A stretch of DNA of 64,000 nucleotides from Alisma plantago-aquatica (GCA_963693085.1 OY856409.1:660654591-660718590), one strand, 5' to 3'. Shown: positions 46,010 to 58,499, numbered from the stretch's first letter. Notes: a model not told the origin generated them from the sequence alone. Program-made: numbers and translations.

Positions 46010-47400
46010 TTATATTCATGACTCTTTTTGTTCCCATCATATGTGTCTTAGAAGGGGGTGCCTATCCACATATGGTGCAACCGAAATTGGAATTGTTGTA
46101 CGACTTACAATTATACCTGCAAGACTATTGGAAAGGGATTTTGATCATATCAACATGTTTTATGGGGTTACCAAAACCATCTCTAGTGTCTATCATGTTC
46201 TAGGCATTGCTAAAACATTCATCTCTCTTGATACACTCAAACAAAAAGGTTTCTTGATTTCTCTAAAAATGGAATAATGTTTGTTTGATAAAGGTGTTAT
46301 CATTACAGATAAAAGAAAACCAAGAATTTATATATCTTATTAGAGAAACCATCATTGGGTCAACTTCCATACTCTTCAACCATTTATGATCTAGACACCA
46401 TCAAGCATTAGAATATTGGATTTGAACACATGAGTCGAACCCTATGATTGAAAATCAAATTTGAAAGAGGCGCTCAATTTTGAGGAAAGGGAACACATTA
46501 GGGATTTTCTCATTTGTCTATAAAAAAAACTAACAATATGAAGGTTTTTTCTCACACAATTAGATATCCACCACAAAATATGATGTTGCAAAGTGTGTAA
46601 ATAGAATACAATTGGATCAAACTATATTAATGTTGAGTAATACCAGATTGGGGAGGGAGCACTAGTCAACGTTATTTCTACAACCTCTAACATTTCAATC
46701 TCTTTATCTACTCTGCTCAATTTTTTAAAGGTTTGGTCTGGTTATCCTACCTTCTCCAATCTTTGTTTCAATTTTCATACTAAAGTCTACTCAAAAGGTG
46801 GAATCTTGATCCTAGGCCCAAAGATTGCATTTTTCTTGGATATGTTGAAGGTGCAAAAGAGTGCAAAGCCCAAAGTCTTAAATGCATTGATTAAAAGTGA
46901 TGTTATCATTGATGAATGTGTTATTATTTTCATAAAATGAATAATAGTATTTGTTCTAATACTAGTCCCTTTCCTAGTGTCACCAAACAAAGGGAGATAA
47001 AGGTTGATGATGTGATATTATTATTACATGGTTGCTTGACACCTCCTATTACAAATCATCAGTATATCTCATATAATGTTGAAGATGAGATACTTGGTGT
47101 ACAGCCCTATAGTATTGCTCATGGCATAGAAAGAAGATGGACTATGACACCAACAAGACGTCCAGATTATATAGCTAATTATGCTTTAGCCACTACTGAG
47201 GAGACACGCGATGCTTGTGGCTCATATACTCATATAGTACTTATGGCTTCTCCTTATTGCACCATATGGGTTCACTCTATGAGATTAGATGAAACACATT
47301 CATGATAATCACACTTGGGAGCTTGTCAAGCCTCCCATTGACAAGAAATTGTTAGTTCTATCCGATGATCCATCTGCTTATATTGTGACAATCAATTTTC
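46010..47400 (+). pseudogene. Ty1/copia pol relic
   Basis: Scattered plus-strand pieces keep copia order. KHxNIGFEHMS near 46394 resembles the LWH.RLGHMS pre-integrase motif with Trp turned to stop. VWSGYPTFSNL near 46735 is the integrase end, and PRPKDCIFLGYVEGAKE near 46810 the usual post-integrase block. SIAHGIERRWTMTPTRRPDY with YALATTEE lies at 47110-47200, and HDNHTWELVKPPIDKKL near 47305 is the start of RT. Many stops and shifts interrupt it. No LTRs were found for it. It is unlike the Sirevirus above in strand and text. Confidence 0.6.
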
Positions 47401-49190
47401 TATCCATGTCTTAAAGATCATATGTTCTATTAAACAACTAAGTACATTGATATCAAGTATCACTTCTTTAGAGAAGCGACCACGTCATCACATTCTCATA
47501 AAAAAGATAAACAACAGAGATAATATTTTTGATATTACGACAAGGCAACTATCAATTTTCTTGTTTAGGACATGTCTGGACTTAGCTTGCCTTCGCATCC
47601 GACTATTACACCCTCAAGGAATGAAGAAGAAGAAGATCATTGATTGTTCTATAAGATGCGGACATCGAGTAAAATTGGAAATTTGATGTGGCTCGAAGAA
47701 TTCGAATCATAATCCTAATGCAAAAATGGTAAGGTGGTCTTATTTTTGGATTGCCATTTCCTTGAGTCAAATCTACGTTCCTACTTGTATTGGGATTGCT
47801 AATCTTAACTAGAGCTATTTGTGGTGTAGCCTTTTCATTTCTCAATGCTCTTTGGGTTCTCTTATTGAGATCATCTTCTTTTTGTAATATTCTTCTTATA
47901 GTGGAATTTGTCTTCTCTCGCAACAGACTATATACATGTTTTTGGATTGACCTACCTAAATCTGAATGTATTGTTTGAGCAGACAATTATTCTCCCTCTC
48001 GTTATATACACTAGTCGTAAACATGTGCTGTGCACGAGACTTTGCATGGATAATATGTAGTATTGGAGTGAGTATTTTTAAATGTGATTGATCATTCTTG
48101 TAATGGGTAAAGACAATTACTATTAACATTATTTTTAAGAAATTGAATGAAGTCAAATGCAAAGAAATGTAATCATGGAGGCACGGATGAGGGAGCAAAG
48201 TTTCCTGAATATATAAGGAAATCGTTTACATAGCTGCTATCAACTGGAAATCAATGAACGATGTTATGAATTATTTGTATTGTCAAATTATAGCCGATAT
48301 GAGCATTGATGCATTGAGTAGGCAGTCTATAAAAGAAAATTAATAAAAGAAAGCTAATGTATAAAAGGATTGGTATGTCAACACCAAATGTAAGTTAAAT
48401 ATGTATGATATATATACTAATTAGTTCAGCAAATTTCTCATAACAGAAGCTCATGTTTGTATTTTTACAATCCAATATGAGGATGATTTTGCTTTGTAGA
48501 ATCTTTTCCTTACAACAGAATACAATGATGGCTAGATGTAGCAGACCATCAGAGAAACTTCACATCAAACAAATGTAGGTCCAGGATAAGTACCAGTGAG
48601 TAAATTTAAGACAAGCGTGGATTGTTTGGGTTGCATTCCTTGACGCCATCTTCTTTTGCTTCTGCAATGAACCACTCTGTAGTCCATTCGAGATATAAAA
48701 AACCAAAGGAACTATCATTTATTAGCAATAAGAAAATATGAATTTTATTATAATTTAAGTACAGACTAATTAGCCTAGTATAGCAGACTGACCTGGCTTT
48801 CTGTGTTGCCATACAAGAATATGAAATCTAGCAAGATTGTGTACTCTTTCCTTTTTATGTTATATCAAAGTAGACGGAACAACCATTTAGATTTATGTTT
48901 GAGTAGTCGCTATTGGTGGCATGCTTTAGTAAATCTTACTTTATGTGAGGTAACTGCGTCTCAATGTCCACTTAGAAGGAAGTAAAACCATTTCTTCCAT
49001 CTATATAAATAACTATCTAGTTTTCATATGAGTAGTGAAGATTCATGTTTAATTAATGAAAATAACAGGTAAGCAAAAATAAAATTGTTCTCTGTTATTG
49101 CCACTTACAGATTTGATATTTGATGTCCTAATATTCTCATTGATAATAATATTTGTAGAGACTAAAATCATGTGATATACATAAATATAT
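47401..49190. other. AT-rich intergenic DNA
   Basis: No recognisable gene. A 126-codon open frame on the minus strand (47606-47986) overlaps one of 62 codons on the other strand; neither matches a family I know. The end is set by the CACTA terminus. Confidence 0.5.
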
Positions 49191-49230
49191 CACTACTATA
49201 TAAATGACTTATAACGTCACTTTTAAAGGT

Positions 49231-49775
49231 GTCGGTTGTATAAACACACCGACGCCTACAACATAAAGCGTCGGTTCAATAAAAAAATCAACATCTATCT
49301 GTGAAAGGTGACCAGACACGGATATCACTTTTATTCAATGTCAGTTCCTTAATAAGAAACCGACGTCTAAAATAAACCGCCAAATCCAAAATTTCTAGTG
49401 AAAAAAATTACTTCCAAAATTTAACATACAACGTCGGTTGTTAAAAAAGAAACCGACGACTAAAGGTTTTCTGCGAGATAGAAATTTGACCAATTTTTTT
49501 CGTCGGTTGTCTTATAGTAACAGACGTCGTTGTGTTTTTGCATGCTTAACCGTGAAAATTTTCACATCCCTTTAGCGTCGGTGTTTATACGGAAACCGAC
49601 GACTATAGTCTTAATTCAAGAACATTTATTTTTGTCGGCATATAAAGATAGACGTCGGTTTTTCTAGTTGGAATCGACGACTATAAGTGAACAATAGTGT
49701 GGGTTTTTTATTTGTAACTGACACCTATAGTTTTTAGGGTCGGTTGTTTTTATTAACCGACGCCTATTGTTAACT
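49231..49775. repeat. CACTA 5' subterminal repeats
   Basis: Six exact GTCGGTT and four exact AACCGAC copies plus variants alternate, often as short inverted pairs such as CGTCGGTTGTT...AAACCGACGACTA. In En/Spm, comparable subterminal motifs bind TnpA; that role is inferred here. Confidence 0.85.
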
Positions 49776-50220
49776 TAACAGCACCCGTGCGAGCCAGACT
49801 CTTCCCCCTTTTTCTATTTCATTCGTCTCGCGTGATTGAGGGTTAGGTCCGGCGATTTCTCTACTGCCACTGCTCCTCTTCCTCCGACGTCATTTGCTCT
49901 GGTCGTCGTCGCCCACTCGCCGCTCTCCACTCGTTGTCGCCGTCACCCACTCTCCGTCGCTATCGCCCACTCTGATCCGTCGCTGCCACCACTACGCACG
50001 TTTGGTCTGGTTCTCCGGTCGCTGCTATCCAGGCCAGCCGCGGCTCATCTAGCCCTGTTCTCCAGGTCCGACCACAGCTCCTCTCCATGTCTGACCACAA
50101 CTCTGCTCCCTGCTCTCCAGGCTGGCACTGCCACGTACGAAGGTACCCTACTCCTGCTCTTCTTCCCTCAAGCAGGTACCTTGCTCCTGCTTGACGACCA
50201 TTGGTTGGTCAAATTCACAC
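49776..50220 (+). promoter_or_regulatory. GC-rich leader of the CACTA element
   Basis: Right after the subterminal repeats the sequence shifts from AT-rich to C/CG-rich (GTCGTCGTCGCCCACTCGCC, CGTCGCTATCGCCC) for some 400 bp. In Spm, a GC-rich region downstream of the promoter is the target of methylation control; a similar role is plausible. The 129-codon frame across it is low-complexity and probably not a protein. Confidence 0.5.
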
Positions 50221-50818
50221 ATTAATATTGCCAATAATATAGGAAATGAATGCGAGCTCCAATTATAGACATATTATATATGGTTTTGATCAGAAAAATG
50301 CGTAGATTGTGAATAAAATATACTTAAAGCTCTATTATTATTCTTGTTACAAAGGTATAGTTAGTACACAAATATTAGATGATATTCAAGAAAACCCTAG
50401 TTTGATGAGCATGTTGTTAATATGTTAATTATGATTCTTTTATATATTCTGATGTCATTATATAATTATGTGATCCCAACATCTTAAATTGAATTAGAAT
50501 GATTTCAATGAATTATAGGGTTTTAAAGTTGATAAACATGTACATGCGGAAATAGGGTTATTAAACCAATGGTTATAACATAATATGATCTTAATCTGAT
50601 CTAGATGTTCATAATAATGTAGTATGTTAAATATGATGATTAGGGCTACATATAATGTCTAGTAAAGATTCCTAGTCCTTTTGTTTGAAACTATTGATTT
50701 TTGGATTTATTATTTAATAATGCTCTATAGATTAGGATTAACCATGTTGCCTATAGTTTATAGACATTTATTATATATAAGAATGATAGCACATGTATTT
50801 GTTGGCCTAGAAACCCGT

Positions 50819-50849
50819 CCAAGATTTACTCATTAGGAGTAAATCTTGG
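50819..50849. repeat. Perfect 13-bp hairpin in the CACTA leader
   Basis: CCAAGATTTACTC, a 5-base loop ATTAG, then GAGTAAATCTTGG. Confidence 0.9.
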
Positions 50850-50867
50850 ATAGTCCCCGGTTTGGGA

Positions 50868-51066
50868 ATGTTCTTGAACACCTAATCTCACTTAGGATGT
50901 AAGTGTATAATGTGTATTGGGTTTTCAAGAAAATTTCAGTAGTATTTCCCCGTTTGTTCTCTAAGTACATATGTACTTGGAGAACAGCGGGGAAATGTTG
51001 TCGAAATTTTCTTGAAAACCCAGTACACATCATACACTTACTAGTGAGATTAGGTGTTCAAGAATG
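50868..51066. repeat. Long hairpin (about 100-bp arms) in the CACTA leader
   Basis: The arms GTTCTTGAACACCTAATCTC... and ...GAGATTAGGTGTTCAAGAAT meet at a perfect palindrome AAGTACATATGTACTT (50963-50978) with essentially no loop. About ten mismatches per arm were counted by eye. Roughly 50-bp direct repeats (50764-50812 and 51079-51128, both with TTATATATAAGAATGA) flank both hairpins. It could be a small foldback insertion or a small-RNA precursor. Confidence 0.85.
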
Positions 51067-51212
51067 GGATAGGTGGTATACATTTATTATATATAAGAAT
51101 GACAACACATGTATTTGTTGGTCTAAAGTTTTAACCATGCATAAACTCTAATCTGTTAACCCTAGACCCTAATCTTGTTGTAATATATACTTGTTTTCTC
51201 TCTAATCATAGA

Positions 51213-54200
51213 ATGGATAGATCATGGATGTCCATTTGCAATCGCTGCATCCCAGAGTTTATTTCTGGTCTTGACCAGTTTATTAGATTTTCCGAGGAAC
51301 ATAGGAGACAACCTGGAGATAGGTTCTACTGTTCATGTAGGTATTGTAGTAACAACTTGAAAGTCAGCACTGGTGACGAAATCAAAAGTCATGTCATGTG
51401 CAATGGGATTATACAAGGCTATATAGAATGTCACTGTCATTGAGAGATTTCAAACCCGAAACTAGTGGATGTCGATAGCAGTGCTTGTGTGGAAGAAGAA
51501 ATTTCCTATGATGACGTAGATGTGAATGAACCAGTTCCAGTAGACATCGTTGATGCGATGCTGGATAGTTGTGGGGTAGAGCACACCGATCCACCTCCCA
51601 TGTTTAGAAACATTGTGCATGATGATGAGATACCGTTATACACAGGTTGTACTAAGTTTATGAAGCTTAGCGTTGTGTTGAGATTGTATAAGCTGAAAGT
51701 TAATAATAGATGGAGCGACAAAAGCTTCATGTCATTGTTGTCTTTGTTGAAAGAAATGCTTCCTGAAAGAAACGAGCTACCAATCTCAACATACCAGGTA
51801 AAGAAATTGTTGTGCCCAATGGGAATGGAGGCCAAGAAAATACACACATGCCCGAATAATTGTGTATTATTTCAAAAGGACTATGTGGATTTGAATGATT
51901 GTCCAAAATGTGGTGCGTCACGATATAAATTGACGACTTTGGGAGAGTCCAAAACTGGTTCTCCTGCCAAGGTGATGTGGTATCTACCTATAATATCATG
52001 GTTTCAATGCTTGTTTGCCAATCTGATAGATGCGAAGAATTTGAAGTGGCATGTAGATGTTAAGAAAAATAATGATGGGATCCTACGACATGCGTTTGAT
52101 TCCCCATAGTGGGATAAGATTGATCGATTGTACCCTAAAATTGGTGAAAAAGTCAGGAATCTAAGACTTGGGCTTTGTACAGATGGGATAAATCTGTACG
52201 GGACATTGAGAAACCAACATAGCACTTGGCCAGTCATGCTTGTTATATACAATCTTCCACCCTAGCTGTGTATGAAAAATAAGTACGTAATGATGTCGTT
52301 GTTGATATCGTGCCCTAAACAACCTGGAAATGATATCGATGTTTATCTTGAACCTCTGATTGATGACTTAAAGAAACTCTGGGGTGAAGCTATGATGACC
52401 TATGATGCTTCACGAAGAGAGACATTTCGTTTGTATGCTATGTTATTTTGCACTATTAATGACTTTCCAGCATATGAGAATTTGTCTGTATATAGTGTCA
52501 AAGGAGCTAAAGTGTGTCCTATATGTGAAGAGAACACTGATTCAACAAGACTAAAATATGGTGGTAAGACTGTATATCTCGGTCATCGAAGGTTTCTTAC
52601 AAAATTCCATTCGTATCGTAGGAAGTGCCAAGCATTCAATGGATTGAATGAGGAACGGAGTGCACCTAAACCTATATTAGGGGAGGTTGTTTATGAAAGA
52701 GTAAAAGACTTTGTCAATGAATTTGGTAAGAGATCACAATGTACTATGGCCACACGGAGTGACAAATCTTTATTCAAGAAGAAGTCAATATTTTGGGATC
52801 TTCCTTATTGGAGTTCTTTGACAGTCAGGCATTGTATCGATGTCATGCACGTTGAGAAAAATGGTTGTGATAGCGTCATTGGTACTCTGTTGAATATACC
52901 AGGTAAGACTAAAGATGGGATAAAATTCAGACTGAACCTACGTGAAATGAGAATAAGGTCATAATTAACAGAATTACGTAAAATGGTAAATCGGAGAACA
53001 TACTTACCTCCCATTTGTTACACATTGTCTAGAAAGGAGAAGAAAGCTTTTTGTGAATGTTTGGTAAATGTTAAGGAGCCACAGGGTTACTCATCCAACA
53101 TCCGTAGATTGGTATCAATGAAAGATCTGAAGTTGATAGGTCTTAAATCTCATGATTGTCATACTCTAATGCAACAAATATTTCCTGTGGCAATTCAATC
53201 TATATTGCCGAAGCATGTAAGGTTTGCAATCACCAGACTTTGTTTCTTTTTCAACAGTCTGTGCAGCAAAGTTATTGACCCTGATACTCTCGATAATTGT
53301 AAAGAGAAGTGGTTGTTACCCTATGTCATCTTGAGATGTATTTCCCTCCTTTGTTCTTTGATATCATGGTACATCTTGTTGTCCACTTGACTAGGGAAGT
53401 GAAAATGTTGGGACCAATTTTCTTGCATTGGATGTATCTCTTTGAACGATACATGAGCATTTTTAAAAGTAATGTTCGAAACTGTTATCGGCCTGAAGGG
53501 AGTATTATTGAGGGTTATGTAGCGAGAGAGGTTGTGGATTTTTGCAATGACTTTCTCAGTGGTAATCACACTCCTGGTAATGACAAGAATATTGAAGAGC
53601 AATTTGGCAAAGGAATTTTGGGATCACGGGTGAAAGTAATCAGCCGTGAGAAGTTGGAACAAGGTCACTTGTATGTTTTACACAACATGGACGAAGTGAG
53701 TGTTTATATCGAGGAACATACCAATTTCATCAAGAGACAATATCCTCGAGCCAATATAATGTGGCTTGCTAGAGAGCATAACAAGACATTTATTAAGTGG
53801 TTTGAAGATAAAGTCTTATATCAACTATCTCAAACACCAGATGATATTACTGAAACTATTAAATGCCTCGCCTTTAAACCAAAATTGAATGTTATGTCTT
53901 ATGAAGGGTATGACATTAATGGATTCACATATTACACAAAGCGCCAAGATGATAAGAGTGTCATTCAAAACAATGGGGTCAGCCTTCAAGCGTCGACTAT
54001 GTTTTTTGCAAGTGCAAAGGATAAGAGTCTACGTGAAGCTAAAATGTCATATTACGGTGTCATTGAAGACATATGAGAGTTTGACTACATAGATTTTAGA
54101 ATTCCGCTCTTCAAATGTAATTGGGTTGATAACACCAAAGGAGTTATAGTGGATGAATTGTGTTTCACTTTAGTGAACTTTGAAAAGATTGGTGAGAAGG

Positions 54201-54466
54201 GTGAACCATTCATATTGGCATCACAGGCGAAACAAGTATTTTATATCGATGATCCTACAAATGATAAATGGTCGGTTGTTCTTCATGGTAAAAGACAGCT
54301 CATTGAAGATCCTATAGATGAAGAAGAGTATTATGATAAGTATGATGACTCCAGTCCATCCTCAGTTGGGTTGCCAACACCAGCAAATATTGAAGCTAAT
54401 GATGACTTGTATGTGCACGGAGATCACAATGAAGGATTGTTAATTGATAAAAAATCGCAATATTAG
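51213..54466 (+). pseudogene. CACTA transposase, TnpD/TNP2 type
   Basis: This would cut and join the element's CACTA ends. The start MDRSWMSICNRCIPEFISGL with CSCRYCSN is the transposase-associated zinc-binding domain. HTCPNNCVLFQKDYVDLNDC, CPKCGASRY and KVMWYLPIISWFQCLF begin the TNP2-like domain. RLGLCTDGINLYGT, GNDIDVYLEPLIDDLKKLW, VCPICEENTDS and CIDVMHVEKNGCDSVIGTL follow. PPLFFDIMVHLVVHLTREVK with WMYLFERYM is the DUF4218 region, and FKCNWVDNTKGVI the DUF4216 region. In-frame stops stand at about 51441, 52107, 52264, 52962 and 54074, and a frameshift lies near 53310. At 52264 (NLPP*LCMK) and 54074 (EDI*EFDY) the family has Trp. The frame is otherwise almost full length. Confidence 0.9.
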
Positions 54467-54504
54467 AGACATGTTTATATTTTTATATATATTTTATTTT
54501 TATG

Positions 54505-54672
54505 AATGTGAACTTTACAATGTGAATTACTTTACAATGTGAATGTGAACTTTACAATGTGAATTTTAAAATGTGAAATACTTTACAATGTGAATTACTT
54601 TACAATGTGAATGTGAACTTTACAATGTGAATTACTTTACAATGTAAAATTTACAATGTGAATGTGAACTTT
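54505..54672. repeat. Minisatellite (ACTTTACAATGTGAAT-type)
   Basis: About ten imperfect copies of a unit like TGAACTTTACAATG or TGAATTACTTTACAATG, ending four bases before the start of the next gene. Confidence 0.9.
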
Positions 54673-54675
54673 CAG

Positions 54676-57600
54676 ATGGCCGAGCATTCTCCTGATGACC
54701 GTGTTGATGATTACCGTGAGGGTGAGGACATCAATGCGCCACCTCACAATGTAAGTTTTAAAAATATATCATATATTTATATCTATATGTCCATTTATAG
54801 TTATATCCTGTAAGTGTGATTATTTTGTCAAATTTTAGGTTGATGATGCACATGTACCCTCTAAAGCACTTGAGGCACTTGATGAGCAGTACCAAAAAGT
54901 TGACAAGAGAAGGGGCATCACTATGATGAAGAAGTTAACAATGCTAAGGGGCAATGGACCCAAACTTGTTGTGGATTTTGATAATGCAGGAAATGCAATT
55001 GGAGTGAATCGCAATTCGTTTGTTTCATATCTTGGGTATGTTACTCGTAGCCATTGCGGTTGTAAGATAGATTCTTGGCATAAACTTCCTAAGGGGAAGA
55101 AAGACTTAATATGGAAGGATTTATGCGTGAGTTATTATTAATTTGCAATTCTATTTTGTAGATTACTAATTTTTTGGATACTAGTTAATAGCAATTCTAT
55201 TTTACAGAGTATATTTGCATTGGATGAAAAGTTGCATCGTAAATGCGTGATGCAACGCTGTGGGAGAGTCCTAAGGAACGATAGGACAAATCTCACCCGA
55301 TAATATATAAAAGAAGGTGACAAGAGGAAGAAGACAACCACTGAACAATGGAACTTCCTGGACCCAGAAGAATGAGACGCGTTTTTTGCTTGAAGAAAAA
55401 CTGATGAATTCAAGGTATTAGGCGTCACTCCCAATTTAATTAATATACGTTGTATTCACCTATTCAAGATTAACATTTAGTGTTACTAACCAAATCAATG
55501 TGCATACTAACTCGGCCCTCAGTGAGGCACAAAGAGCAAGACGTGCATTGAATGTGTATGACCACACAATGGGTCTAAAGGGGTATGCATGCATTCTCCA
55601 AAGACTACAGGTTGAGTCTACTGCTCAGTCTACTTCTACTCAGGAGTCCTCTACTATAGGTACCACACCTCTGCATCGCCATGATGTCTGGATAGCTGTG
55701 AAGGAAAACAAGAAGGGAGAAATAAAGAAGCCTGCAACTGCTGAGGCGGCTGCAAAAATGGTAAAATACAACTCTTAGAGCAATCGTTCGAATATTGATT
55801 ATTTGTGGTGTTTACTTAATTACAAATTTTTATTTTGGAGATTAGCGGGAGCTGCACGAGCTGAGGAAATAAGGTAAGTTCATCCCTGAGGGCACAAGGG
55901 ATGAATTGACAGTTGCTCTGGGTAATCTAGAGCATCCTGGACGTGTTAGGGTTGCAGGCGTTGGTGTGGGCGTCAAAGCGTTCTTTGGGCCATCCCAGGG
56001 CAAACATGTCCCAAAAGTGGGAATTTCACAAGAAGAGGTAACCTATTCTTTCTTTAGAATGTTACTGTAAAAGAGAATTCAATAATCAGAAGCTAACATT
56101 TCTTTTATCCATATATAGGTAGACAAGATAGTTGATAGGAGAGTCGATGAAGTAGTTGATAAGAGAGTCAATGAAGCAGTTGATAAGACACTCCATGAAG
56201 CAATGAGCAAGTGGCAGGCATCTCTGACTGCCACTCAACAGACAGTACCTATGGCGTCCCTCTCTACTCCTACTGCAGAGGTTGGGAGTAGTAATCATGT
56301 ACACTCACCACCTAGCACATCCGCTGTAAGTATTTCTATGACATAGTAACTAGTCTTTTAAAGATGATATGTTTTCAAGATGATATGTATATATGTATAT
56401 AACATTCTTTACACAAATTTGTAGGGGTTGAAGCCATATTGTCTAAAAAGTAAAGAATATGTCATTGCAGAGGCATCGGCTTACCCATCCCTACCAGGAG
56501 AAATATTTCATGGGTCTCCATTACCAGCTGGTTGGGTTCGTGTGAGCCCGCTACATATATTCTCCAGTTGGATGGATCTTCCATTGCCATATACTCACCC
56601 AGATTGTGAAATGTTTGGTGAGGTAGAAGGTGGAGTGATATTGTGGCCAAAAACAGATGTCGTATATACTGAAATTGTATGGTAAATTTACATTACGTTA
56701 AATTGTTAGTTTTGTATATGATGTCAATTGATCTGAAATTATATATATAGGATAAAAAGAAGACACCCAGAGCATCTAGGCCTCCACCTCCACCTCCTAC
56801 ATTACCAAGTTGGGTTCCATAGGACCTACCTGTTCTGTTAGGTCCTAATTATAGGGGTATGACAATATGGTTAGGTGAACATGATATAAATTGCCCTATA
56901 ATTGTTTCTATAGATGTGGATGTTGCATGTCAATCATACGAAAATCAACTATTTATATAAGATATTTTAGAGTTGTTTCGATATGATTGGCTGAATACAT
57001 CTGTGATAGAGCTATGGATAAGGTGAGATCTTATTTATACATCTATATACCTTATGTAGGATCTGGTGATCTGGTTTCTTATATATCAATGCATACGTAA
57101 TACATGTTTTGCAGCTACTTAGACAAGATATGTGAAGATTTTTTATTCGAACATGTAGGATTTTTGATTCCATCTTTGATTAGTCTAGTAGCTAAAGACC
57201 CTTCGTCAGTTCAACAATACTGCTGTGATATTTTTACAAATTTTGCTCAAAATAACAAGACAGTGATAATAGCTCCATTCAATGTGGAGTAAGTTTACTT
57301 TGCTTATAATTTGGACTTAAGAAAATTACATTTTTATTGTGGATTTTGAGTTATTAATTTTTAACTTTTTTACCTCTAGGGGTATGCATTGGGAGTTACT
57401 AGTTATTGTCCCGAGACGTTCACTGTCTATTATCTAGATCATAAGGGGACTAAATTGAATTCAAAATATGGACACACAATGAAAATGACATTATTCCGGT
57501 GAGAAATATTTCATTTTCATATTCGTTAACATATGTTATTACATTACTATTTAATTATGCAATGTACTGTGTTACATTAACATGTAGAGGTTTAGATGAG

Positions 57601-58100
57601 TTCAAAAATGCTGGAGGAAAGGTCCCCAGGAAAAAGAACCAGCCAATAATTTGGAAGAACGTGGAAGTAAGTTCCCGACTCCAATGTATATATTATTTAT
57701 GTGAACAATGTTTAATTAGTTGTATTTTTTAATATTTTGTATGTTTCAATTTATAGTGTGCTACACAAGACAACGGATGGGCATGTACATACTATGTGAT
57801 GCGATTTATGCACATGATTATCAAATATGCCGCAGTAGACATCGATGCCATTCCTGAGGTATTATATATAGTCTCATTAGATAATATGAAATATATCAAT
57901 CTTATTTATATATTATTAATTATATATATACATCATTCTCTTTGCAGGTGTTTAAAACTGACCCCACTACAGGAAATGTCTTACTAGATGTACATGCTCC
58001 CTATACGACGGAAGAATTAAATGATGTAAGAGAAGAATGGGCAAAATCCATACAAGTAGTGGGGGTTTTAAAATATAATTGGGATGTTGATAGCGAATAA
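54676..58100 (+). pseudogene. CACTA second gene: TnpA-like start, C48/Ulp1 protease end, intron-rich
   Basis: The Met at 54676 opens MAEHSPDDRVDDYREGED. A GT-AG intron at 54751-54838 joins in frame to RRGITMMKKLTMLRGNG, WHKLPKGKKDLIWKDLC and, after another intron, SIFALDEKLHRKC, resembling plant transposase 24/TnpA-type proteins. Later exons include SEAQRARRALNVYDHT and a repeat-like coiled part VDRRVDEVVDKRVNEAVDKT (56120 on). From 56750 comes a C48 domain: TSVIELWISYLDKICEDFLF, GMHWELLVIV with catalytic His-Trp, YYLDHKGTK with the Asp, and QDNGWACTYYVMRF with Gln and Cys (Trp-Ala-Cys instead of Asp-Cys-Gly). The stop is at 58098. Frame breaks (TAG near 56821, TAA near 56958, a 1-base shift near 57400) make this copy a probable pseudogene. 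Splice sites are by eye. Whether it is one or two genes needs transcripts. Confidence 0.75.
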
Positions 58101-58119
58101 TGACTAAGGAATGATATTT

Positions 58120-58375
58120 TGTAAATGAATTTCTGAATTGTAATATGTGTGAATGTTTCTACATTAATGAATATTTCTACATGTGTCTGAATGTTTATAC
58201 ATGTGTGAATGTGAAAATGAATAAAACTGTTGGTTGCTATATGAATGTTTCTACATGTGTGAATGTGAAAATAAATGGAACTGCAGATTACTACATGAAT
58301 ATTTCTACATGTGTGAAAATCGAATGGAACTGCAGGTTGCTAAATGTGTGAAAATTAATGTTGTTAATTTTGCAG
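58120..58375. repeat. Tandem repeat of about 60-65 bp in the CACTA 3' region
   Basis: Repeated blocks with ATTTCTACATGTGTGAATGTG and GGAACTGCAGGTTGCT words, three to four imperfect units. Confidence 0.75.
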
Positions 58376-58499
58376 GTTTGTGGCATGTTGTTGGCTGATA
58401 TCAATGGATGTCGTAAAACCTACAGTTCATAACTGAACTGCAGGTTTCTCATCCTGCGACCAGCCACAGCATGCCTGCAGACTGATTAAAAAAACATAA

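Noticed and set aside
47606..47986. 126-codon minus-strand frame considered as a host gene or organelle fragment
   Set aside because: No family recognised, no introns or neighbours to support it, and a competing frame on the other strand; left as undetermined intergenic DNA.
49836..50225. 129-codon plus-strand frame in the CACTA leader
   Set aside because: A Ser/Pro/Ala/Leu-rich product of a C-rich stretch with no recognisable domain; the region is better explained as a GC-rich leader.
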